In this document: positions 53,665-62,544 of the stretch, piece by piece
Position numbering within the stretch: position 1 is the stretch's first letter
How the letters are laid out: each line of letters begins with the position of its first letter
Source of the DNA: Amorphophallus konjac
Lineage: Eukaryota; Streptophyta; Magnoliopsida; Alismatales; Araceae
Length of the DNA stretch: 64,000 nt
Direction of reading: 5' to 3'
Assembly (NCBI GenBank): GCA_022559845.1
Contig: CM040121.1
Span: 512,596,566 to 512,660,565 of the forward strand
The notes under the pieces: model-generated
Seen by the model: the letters and a program-made list of their open reading frames with translations, nothing else
Told to the model about the DNA's origin: nothing
The model's database searches: none
Made by a program: the position numbers and the translations under genes

Positions 53665-53743
53665 ACTCAGTCGACAGGGCTCTTGAGCCCTTTGTCGAAT
53701 GAGACTCCATACATTTAATGCATGCAGATTTTTATTTATTTAT

Positions 53744-53897
53744 TTATTTTATTTATTCCAAATACTATTCACCTTTCACGCTCTTTGCTTCACCGAGAGT
53801 CTGTTTGATCTTCGATCATCGTCCCGTTTGTCCCATGGGGTAGAGCCCGTGATCTCCTACGCCCTGTCCAAAAAGGAGATTCTTCCGACTGCCGGAT
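53744..53897. repeat. Diverged direct repeat, copy 2
   Basis: This is the partner of 52814-52962. It ends in CTGCCGGA just before a GC-rich block and the TATA box at 54221. Confidence 0.75.
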
Positions 53898-54220
53898 GGT
53901 GGAGACACCGGGTCCACTACCGGGCCCACTACTCGGAGCCGACGCCGCACCGCCCCGACTGCACCGAGCTTATGGCTCGGAGACTCGCTTGAAGACTCGG
54001 CGTCCTGAGTACGTATCCGTACGTATGTGTGTATGTATTGTGTGTATTTTACTATGGTGGTATTTGTATTTTAACCACCAAAGTATTTTATTTTTATTGA
54101 GTCAAAATATTATATTTTAAACCCACAAAGTCAAAAGTGGGTGGGTGGGTTTTGTCTTATTAGGCTAGGGTATAAACACAATAAATGAAAGTGTGAAGGT
54201 ATGTGTGTTATGGCCTTCCT

Positions 54221-54228
54221 TATAAATA
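54221..54228 (+). promoter_or_regulatory. TATA box, second LTR-like promoter
   Basis: CCTTATAAATAGTGGGC, with a CT-rich stretch about 90 bp downstream. It belongs to a different promoter from that at 50911, as the flanks are unrelated. Confidence 0.55.
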
Positions 54229-55241
54229 GTGGGCTAAGGGTGTTACGTATGATATGAATGATATGAATGAAAAGCTTGAAACCTAAGGTGCTTTACCTTT
54301 GTGTTTTCCTCCTTCCCTCTTTTTCATTTTGTGAGTTTGAGTGTCGCCCGGTGTGAGACCGTCCGGCGTGAGGCCGAGCTGTGCGAGGTAGCAACCTATC
54401 CAGCCATGTTCGTGATACCGGAGTTGCCGTCGATCCTTCTCCCGACGCCGTCCGCGTCACCGGACAGTCGGATATCAGTGAAAAAGCGAGCGTTAATGAA
54501 TAGTAACTCGTAACTATTCATTTTTGGCCCATTAAGGGCTAAATTCCTTTAATTCTACTGCCATCGCGATTCCACGATCCGGAACGGGCTCTTTTCATCA
54601 CTCACGCGACCCTTGACCACTGGGTTTCGCTCCGTGCTGTACTGCCCCTGCTGGAACCCCCAAGTGTGCCCTTTTGCGGCCGCTTGACCCGATCGGGTGT
54701 CCTTGAGTCATGAATAAAATAAGTACAAACAAGATCTATCGCGAGCACGGTTTGGGCCTGCGGGTCCGCCCCGCCATGTCCATGACCTGTCCTCGTTTCA
54801 GGGCCGATAACCCTTTGACTCGGACCTATCCCTGCTGGGTTTCGTCCCCATTCTTAATATTAAATTATGCCGGATCATAGGCGAACATGTGTCGAGGGGA
54901 TTCCCCGTGGCATTGCTACATCGTCAGCATAAATCAGTCCCGGATCGACGTCCGAATAAGTTTTCTACGATGCTATTAGTCCCAGACACGACAGCCGATT
55001 CACCTTTGAACCTATGTGCGCATGCGGCGGTGTCAACGGTGAGTCGAAAGATACACGCAAACATGATCGAGAAACTCCTCGAATGATCTGAACCTCCTGG
55101 TAGGCTGGCCCTCGAGGGTGCTAAGTTCGATATGGGACTGGGTGCTGCCATTTCATGCACACTTGGACGATTAAGGGACCGTCTCATACTTATGCAGACG
55201 AGGACCCACTACATCCCCCCGACATATTTCGGGATAGGGGG

Positions 55242-56100
55242 AGATATTGCCGAAATTTGATTTTTCATCGCCCGAGTCACAACAAAAATAAGTAAGTAAA
55301 TAAATAAATAAATGAATAAATAATAAGAGAACAAGATAAATATATCAAAACAAAAGATAATATGTAATAAAATCAAAACAATAAAGATAATAATAATAAC
55401 ATAACAAAATAATAATAATAATAATAACAAAATAACATTAAAGCAAAAAAATAAATATATAAGAAAGCCAAAAGAATAAAAAGAATAACATAATAAAACC
55501 AAAACAAAAAATTGAAATAAATAATGCAATAAAATCAAAACTACAAAAAATTACATAGTAAAATCAATCAAAATAAGGAAAAGCATGATAAAATCTAAAC
55601 AACAAAAAAAATACAATAGAAGTATGACAACCAAGAATAAAAGAATAATAATAATAAAATGGTGAATTTTGCATTTCCATGCATGCACTAACATAGAGTT
55701 TTCTGGCCATAGGGCCCTTTCTCCTGGCATCAAGGGTTTTCTCCCCTTCGGGGAGATGTAATTAACGTCGTGGCCTTTATGGCACGGCAGGTTCCAGTCC
55801 TGACACGCTATCCCACTATCGTCTAATTAGTTAGACGGCGCGTGCACTAGCGACTCTGGTCTATTTCAGTCTTCGGAGTCCAAATAAATTGTCACTTCGT
55901 GACTGGCACGCCTGCGCACTAATAAATTAAAAAAATAAAATAAAAATAAATAAATAAATAAATAAAATATGATAATAATAATAAAAAAAGAGTGCCTCCA
56001 TAAGTCTGGCATGCCTGGTGGGACCGGAATCTCCCTTCATCTCTTCGCTAGGATTAAGGGCCCTATGGCATTTTTATAAGATTTTGACTATCAATTTTAA
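55242..56100. other. AT-rich low-complexity region
   Basis: AATA and AAC microsatellite-like stretches (55280-55660, 55920-55990) flank a mixed block with GGGCCCTTTCTCCTGGCATC. Minus-strand ORFs here are hydrophobic composition artefacts. Confidence 0.45.
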
Positions 56101-56103
56101 TTG

Positions 56104-56746
56104 CAGGTTATACGCTCCAACAATTCCAATGGCTACTGTCACATTTGGACCGCTCGTTGTTCGTGATCACGCTATGTATGGTTACTTGGCAGTGCCGACA
56201 AGGTTCAGCAGCTTCCCCCCGTCATCTACTTCCCCAACTTTTTGGGGGTGGCTTTCGTGGACCTCCTCGACGCCAAAGAGATGAAGTCCGTGACCTTCAA
56301 TGCTGTGGAGGCCACACCACGTCAATTTCCACGCCTCGACCAACAGGGGGCACACTGCTGTTGTAAGAAGAATCACCAGAAGGAACGTTGGTGCTTTACG
56401 GGGTTGGCTGTCTGGTTCGGGCAAATCCGTATTGATCGGAGGAGTCCTAGTATACTTGAACGGCCGACCGGCCAAAGTAATACCCGATAGGGTTATGTCG
56501 ATGGTGCCAGTACGCAACTCCTACCAGGCATTGACCGAGATTAAAACAGAGTATGCTGAAATGGCCCGTGGGCGGACAGATAGGCTGGTTCAGAAACCAG
56601 TCAAATGCAAACAAATCTGGGTGCCCAAGAGGACCCAAGCTATCCTTGTGGCTCAACAGAAGCTTAGAAAGGTCCGTCAGAGAGGACCAAGACATGACAT
56701 GCGGGCTGAGTTGATAGCCCCAGTTCACTCTCTGCTGGCATTCTGA
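56104..56746 (+). pseudogene. Unrecognised frameshifted ORF group
   Basis: Overlapping plus-strand frames give MATVTFGPLVVRDHAMYGYL, then FPNFLGVAFVDLLDAKEMKS, then SGKSVLIGGVLVYLNGRPAK, then KQIWVPKRTQAILVAQQKL, ending at a stop near 56746. The composition is protein-like and the frames follow in order, so this looks like one coding region with at least two frame changes. A TTGCAG acceptor-like site (56101-56106) precedes it. I do not recognise the family. It may be an extra ORF of an LTR element. Confidence 0.4.
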
Positions 56747-58689
56747 TGCGGGACGACATGAGACTCGACTCGTACTTGTTGCGAACCTGGGACTCTAGGT
56801 GACGACGCGACCCAAAGACGACGCGATCATCGACGACATGAATGGCTCGGCACCTAACGTGGTTCCTGAAGAGGCGAACGTGCCCCAAACAAGAAGTACT
56901 CGCTCACGATCGTCCCCAGCGAGGGAAACGTGTCGATCTGCTCGGTTGAGAAACCGACATTGAGTCTCGGGTGGTCAGCTCACTCTCATGGTCGGAATGA
57001 GTCACAGGACGGGTCTCGCACTCACTTCTCACAGCGGTGATTAAAAATGAACTAGCTAGGAAATAACTACTCACATGCAGCGGTATATAGAACTTATACT
57101 AAATAAGCAAATAAGACAAATGAGGAGGTGAGTGTACCTCCACGCTCGGGGTATGGGGAAGACGTCCCGACCAAGATCCGTAACTCCCCGTATAGCGGTA
57201 AAATTTTAATTACAGCAATGATTTTATTATCCACTCCACGCAGGGAGGTAAAGGGCTACACAATGACGCCGGGAGCACGATCCTGGGTTGGCGGGCAGCA
57301 AGGCGGCGGGATTCTGGGCGGTTGTGGGCAACGGCTTCGGATCTGCAACTTGCTGGCCGGCAGGACAGCGAACAGTGGCGTCCAAAGAGACGTCGATCTT
57401 CGGGGATCTTCTGAAGTCGGCAGCGCACCGGGACGACGGCGGAGGGTCCCTGGTCGACCCCCGGGAGTGGCGATCGCTGATTCTACTCCGGCATATTTTT
57501 CAAGGGATTTGTACGGTCACCTTCCTTGCTGGCCTGGTTCGGAGCAGGACTGCGCGCTTCCATGAAAATGGCCTCCACGACCAGATCCGGTGTCGGATCG
57601 GGGCGAAATTAGCGCCGTTGCGAAGAGCACTCAGAGGGTTTCAACATACTTGAAACTCAGGTCCATCCAACGGTTAGATTGGAAATGAAAACCTCTGCAA
57701 CATCGTGGTTGGTTCTGGCTCGAAAAATAGATCTGGCAGGACAGATCGGGTTCCGTCTGATTTTGGGGTTTGACCGAAGGGGAAATGGTGGAGTTAGGAC
57801 TTGGGAGAGAGGGGGGAAAGTGGTGAACAGACACAATTTTTTTGTAATTTTATGACAAGGTTTGGGGGGTGGGAAAAATAGAATACCAAGTGACTATCCC
57901 GCAGATCTGCAAACTGGTAGATTGCGAGGGGTGGAAATAAATGACTGGGAGGAGGGGCAAACGGGATCTGATCGAAGTGAAAATTAAACTGGGGATTAGG
58001 GACGACGGGGGGAAGACGCCCTCAAAATTTGAGGTCGATCAGACGGCTAGATTGGGAGAACCAACCTGATCTTTGAGCTTCTGTCTTGGAACTCGGAATC
58101 CAGGATAGCAGGCCGGAACGGTGGCTGTTGTGGCTTGATGGGCACGAACGGAGGCGGCGACGGCGGTGGCTGGACGTCGCAACCAGGGGAGGAGATAGAT
58201 GTGGGAATCACTCCCAAAGAAGGGCTTCACACCCAGATCTTGCTACTGCAAGGAAGAGGAAGAGGAAGAACAAGAAGAACAAGAGAGAGAGGGGGGGCGC
58301 CCTTGGCAATTTTCACAATATTTTCTTCATTAATTTTCATCAAAATGACACAAGAGAGACTTTATACTAAATCCTAGACCTAGGACAAATGACCTAAGAT
58401 GCCCTTGGTCAAGGGGGCATAATGGGGAAGGGAGATAAAATGGGAATAACAATTCCCATAAGGGGACAAGAGAGGGGGGCACCCCTCTCCAAGTCAACAA
58501 AGGAAGCTTGGATATTTTATTCCCCCTTGGACCATATTAATCTCCCTTGGACCATAATAAACCAAAAATACAAATACTTGGTCAATATTCTCCCATTGAC
58601 CCAATATTAAACCCAAAATATAAATACACACCAAATACATACCAAATACGTACCAAATACAAATACATACCAAATACATAGTAAAATAT
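56747..58689 (-). repeat. Probable 3' LTR and 3' region of the minus-strand chromovirus
   Basis: This non-coding stretch lies downstream of the chromovirus pol. A minus-strand TATA box (58360-58366) is followed by a CT-rich start region (58240-58310 read on minus). AATACATACCAA-type short repeats occur at 58626-58682. Candidate termini are TGATGCGGG (about 56744) and AATATCA (58690), which obey TG...CA, but no second LTR is available to confirm them. Confidence 0.45.
58360..58366 (-). promoter_or_regulatory. Minus-strand TATA box of the chromovirus LTR
   Basis: The minus strand reads TAGTATAAAGTCTCTCTTG, with a TTC/CTT-rich tract about 60-100 bp downstream. Confidence 0.5.
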
Positions 58690-58690
58690 C

Positions 58691-59968
58691 AAGGCTCCAG
58701 TGGAGACTCCAGACTGTCCCCCAGCCACAAAGATGTCGGCGTCGACTGAGTCGTGCTACGTGTCCGGTATCGGTGGCTCGCTGAGTCGAGCCGAACTCTG
58801 GCTCTGGTGTCCTCACCAATTCTTCCCCGGGTGGGAGAAGCTCGACCCCGTCGAGTAGGGTCCGGGTCGCTTTGGTATCGATCCAACAGATCTGGATCTA
58901 TCCTCTGTAACTCGGCCCGGGTGATCCAAGTGTCATCGGATGCGGGCCGTCCCCTTCATCGCACCAAGTAGCGCTGGTACATCCCACCTCGAGTAATCGT
59001 TACCTGCTCATCCAGTATATGCTCTATCTGCTCACGCTGCTTAGGTAACAAGGCTGGAGGTGGACGCTCTGGGGTGGTGTCACTCACAAGGGGTGGAGAC
59101 GGCTCAAATGGCTCACTGGATATCACCGCTGGGTCCCTATAAGCGACTAGATCCGAGATGTTGAAAGTGGAGCTGATCCCATAGCTCTTTGGCAAATCTA
59201 CAACATATGCATTAGACCCAACTCGTTTCACTACTCGAAAAGGACCGGCACCGCGAGCTTGTAACTTCTTCACGGTTCCCGAGGGAAACCATTCACGTCT
59301 GACCCTGATCATGACGTATTCGCCCTCCTGAAACTCACGGTGGTGCCTGTGGGCATCAGCCAATTCTTTGTACCGTGCGTTGCTAGTCTCAATTTGACGA
59401 CGTACATGCTCATGCAACTGTCTAATATGATCAGCGTAGGACTCTGCTGACTCAGACACACGGGACTGGATGGGAGATGGGACTAGGTCTATGGGCTTCC
59501 TAGGTCTACGGCCAGTGACAATCTCAAAGGGGCTCATGCCTGTAGACCTATTGACCGAGTCATTGTAAGCGAACTCTACTAATGGTAGGATCAAGTCCCA
59601 ATCCCTGACACGATCTCGGACTAGACACCTAAGAAGATCCCCCAAACTCCTATTAATTATCTCGGTTTCACCATCGGTCTGGGGGTGATATGCAGTGAAA
59701 AATTTCAGCTGGGTGCCCATCATGTGCCATAGGGTTTTCCAAAAATAGCTAGTGAATCGTACATCCATGTCTGACACTATAGTACGAGGGAGGTCAAACC
59801 TGGAGACATAATGAGAAAAGAATAGACCGGCAACTCTAGAGGCATCAGAAGTCTTGGAGCATGGAATGAATAATGTCATCTTGGAGAACCTGTCTACGAC
59901 CACAAAGATAGAGTCATGCTTTCGGAGGGTACGAGGCAATCCCAACACAAAGTCCATGCTAATGTCTT
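58691..59968 (-). pseudogene. Chromovirus integrase core, linker and chromodomain
   Basis: Integrase shows the first Asp in MDFVLGLPRT, the second in SDMDVRF and the Glu in HPQTDGETEIINRSL, so the catalytic triad is intact. The GPF/Y-like segment (GAGPFRVVKRVGSNAYVV) and NISDLVAYRD follow. A chromodomain starts at IEHILDEQ, and a TGA at 58956-58958 falls after YLVR where the family has Trp. The frame is open again beyond it (RPASDDTWITRAELQ) down to about 58690. Chromodomains direct insertion to heterochromatin. The motif set suggests a CRM- or Reina-like chromovirus and not Tekay. Confidence 0.88.
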
Positions 59969-60203
59969 GTCATGGACTATCCGGGACGGGGAGGGGAGTA
60001 TAGAGGCCGGTATTCTGTTTCCTTTGTTTGGCCATAGCGCAAGTGCGGCACTGGGCCACGATACGAGCGAAATCCCTCTTCAGACTAGGCCAATAAAATC
60101 TATGCTCAACTGCCTCTATGGTCTTGTTCCGGCCGAAGTGGCCAGCAAGACCTCCCGCGTGCATCTCTCACGTGAGAAAGTCACGAACAAAAGTCCGTGG
60201 GAT
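59969..60203 (-). pseudogene. Chromovirus integrase zinc finger (HHCC)
   Basis: The minus strand gives HAGGLAGHFGRNKTIEAVEH, then YWPSLKRDFARIVAQCRTCA, the HHCC finger of integrase. TGA codons at about 60167-60169, at 60204-60206 and right after LPVPDSP (about 59967-59972) interrupt the pol frame. Two of them stand where relatives have Trp. Confidence 0.88.
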
Positions 60204-61658
60204 TCACAACTTGTCACCCCGGAATAGGTGACCCTCCTGAAGCACAAACTCGCTATAATCACGCGAGGGACCTGCCTGAAGGACGGCGTAGATCGGACCA
60301 AAGTCCGGGCAATCAACATAGGCGTCCTTCAGCCTCTCTAAGCCTACCACCTCAACACTCATGGTGGTTAACATCATCATCCACCGACTCAGCGCATCGG
60401 CGACCTTGTTCTCTGCCCCCGCTTTGTGCTTAAGCACAAAAGTATACTCCTGGAGATACTCCACCCAACGGCTATGGCGAGCATTCAGCTTCTTCTGGGT
60501 ATGGAGGAATCGTAAGGCCTCATGATCAGAGAAGAGGACAAAATCCTGATGCAAAAGATAGTGCCTCCTATACCTCAATGCCTGGACGACTGCGTAAAAT
60601 TCTTTATCATATGTGGAATAACGCATTTTGGCATCATTCAGCTTTTCGCTAAAGAATGCGATGGGGTGGGACTCCTGGCTCAACACTCCACCTATGCCTA
60701 CTCCAGAAGTGTCACAGGTGACCTCAAACACTTTAGAAAAGTCGGGTAATGCAAGGACAGGTGCTTTGGTCATACGCTCCTTGATGTCCTGAAATGCAGT
60801 GGCTGCAGCCTTAGTCCATACAAACGCACCCTTCTTAATGCAATATGTGATCGGGGCAGTGATAGAACTGAAACCGCGAATGAAGCGACGGTAGAACGTC
60901 GCTAAGCCATGAAAACTCCGGACATCGTGGAGTGTGCGGGGCTCGGGCCACTCCCTGATGGCCCTAATCTTCTCCGGATCAGCGGAGACTCCATCCCTAG
61001 ACACAATAAACCCGAGGAAGGTAATCTGAACGGTCATGAAAGCACACTTCTTCAGGTTGACGAATAAGCTCTCGCGCCTCAATACAACACAGACTTGTCT
61101 AAGGTGGTCTAAGTGGTCCTCCCTAGTGCGGCTGTAGATAAGAATGTCGTTAAAGTAGACGACCAAGAAGACCCCTATCATAGGGCGTAAAACCTGGGTC
61201 ATCAACCGCATGAAGGTACTAGGGGCATTGGAAAGCCCGAAGGACATAACCAACCACTCATAGAGACCATCCTTGGTCTTGAATGCTGTCTTCCACTTAT
61301 CCCCAGACCTGATCCGCATCTGGTGATAGTCACTACGAAGGTCTATCTTCGAGAAGATAGTGGCTCCCGACATCATGTCTAGCAAGTCATCTAATCGGGA
61401 AATGGGAAAAAGATACTTCACCGTGATCTTGTTGATCGCACGGCTATCAACGCACATCCTCCATGTGCCATCCTTCTTTGGGGCCAATAATGCGGGTACA
61501 GCGCAAGGGCTCTTGTTGTCCCTGAGAGATCCCCGACTCATCAACTCCTCGATCTGCCTCTGAAGCTCGGCATGGTCCGTGGGACTCATCCTGTAGTGGG
61601 GAGGGTTGGGCAAAGATGAGCCCGGGACGAGGTCGATCTCGTGCTGGATATCCCTCAT
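60204..61658 (-). pseudogene. Chromovirus reverse transcriptase and RNase H
   Basis: Reverse transcriptase shows [31 protein letters not shown] and [17 protein letters not shown]. The catalytic motif reads YFND (AAC codon 61149-61151, residue 170) where the family has YFDD, so one metal-binding Asp is Asn. RNase H shows [27 protein letters not shown] and [10 protein letters not shown]. The frame is open for 484 codons. It is offset by one base from the protease frame at about 61655. Confidence 0.92.
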
Positions 61659-62246
61659 AGGGGAAGGCCTCCAGGGAAGTCTTCCGGGAAGACATCGGAA
61701 AACTCCCGCAAGATCGCAGCTATCTCTGGGGGGTGCTCATCATCAGACCCAGGAGCGACATCTTCCACTCCTCGGACAACAACAGCAAGGATAAGACTAC
61801 CCCCGATCACCTCTTGCTCCATCTCTCGCGGGTTAATCATCATCAACCTCCTCAGTGGGAGGTCTCCTGTGCTGGGAGCAGTCGAAGCGGTAGTAGCCCG
61901 CGCCGAGGATGAGGTGGGAGGACTGACCGTTCCCTGACTAGGATGGGTGGAAGTGCTGGGGCCGGATGGTCCTCGGACAGAAGGGTCCTTCGGCTGGGTC
62001 TGGGTGGGGTGGAGGGTAATCTTATGGTCCCCGTGGTTGAATGTGCATGTGTTCGACCGACCCTGAAGGGTGGCATCCCGATCAAAAAGCCAAGGCCTAC
62101 CGAGGATAATGCTACCCACCTCCATAGGCAGCACATCACACCATATCTCATCATGGTAAGCCTGGAACTGCAGTGGCACCAGACAGCGCAATCTGACCGG
62201 GATGGAAGTAGAATCCACCCATGATACTCGGTAAGGCATAGAAATA
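61655..62246 (-). pseudogene. Chromovirus protease-like region and pol linker
   Basis: The minus strand begins in MPYRVSWVDSTSIPV and has CDVLPMEVGSIILGRPWLFD, the distal protease block of this clade. It then has a Ser/Thr/Pro-rich linker and [14 protein letters not shown] leading to reverse transcriptase. The Asp-Thr/Ser-Gly active site is not in the window because the element is cut at about 62246. The first 23 residues of the longest frame (from 62317) are antisense to another element and do not belong. Confidence 0.8.
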
Positions 62247-62472
62247 ATGTGCACGATCCTTTCCATGTCATTGACCACACTGATTTGGTGATACAAAAGG
62301 ACCTGACCTACGAGCAAAAGCCGATGAAGATCCTCGACCGAGAAGTCCGAGTTCTGAGGAACAAGACGATCCTATGGTGAAAATCCAATGGAATCGATGC
62401 TTAGAACAAGAAGCTACATGGGAAACTGAGGAGTCAATAAGAAGGAGATTTCGGAACTATTCTAGTCTGTAA
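62247..62472 (+). pseudogene. Tekay-like Pol C-terminus with chromodomain end
   Basis: The plus strand gives [20 protein letters not shown], then [13 protein letters not shown], close to the C-terminus of element B. A one-base frame change near 62372 is followed by the chromodomain end ([15 protein letters not shown]) and a TAA at 62470-62472. The rest of pol is missing to the left, where the minus-strand chromovirus begins. Confidence 0.88.
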
Positions 62473-62530
62473 GTACTCCGCACCCTCCATGTCTCTGTAT
62501 ATGCAGTTGAATTTGGGGATCAAATTCTTT

Positions 62531-62544
62531 TAAGTAGGGGAGGG
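62531..62544 (+). other. Polypurine tract of the plus-strand Tekay-like element
   Basis: TAAGTAGGGGAGGG directly precedes TGTAGCACCCCGG, the same layout as in element B (AAGTGGGGGAGGG then TGTAGCACCCC). Confidence 0.9.

Larger units (their letters stand above)
51794..55241 (+). repeat. Unclassified LTR-element region rich in palindromes
   Basis: It begins after a purine run GGGGGAGG with TGCTGCCGAAATTT. A similar GGGGGAGATATTGCCGAAATTT occurs at 55235-55256, so the two may be LTR starts next to polypurine tracts. Inside are an A-rich block, repeated GCATTTAATGC-type palindromes, GTCGAC dyads, a perfect 19-bp hairpin, a diverged 150-bp direct repeat (52814 and 53744) and a TATA box at 54221. 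No coding domain was recognised. Element boundaries cannot be fixed from sequence alone. Confidence 0.4.

Noticed and set aside
55209..55733. Hydrophobic minus-strand ORFs that look like membrane proteins
   Set aside because: They come from AATA/AAC microsatellites read in reverse (runs of Leu, Ile, Phe).
62247..62317. N-terminal extension of the chromovirus protease frame
   Set aside because: It is antisense to the plus-strand Tekay-like Pol C-terminus, so it is a shadow across the junction.
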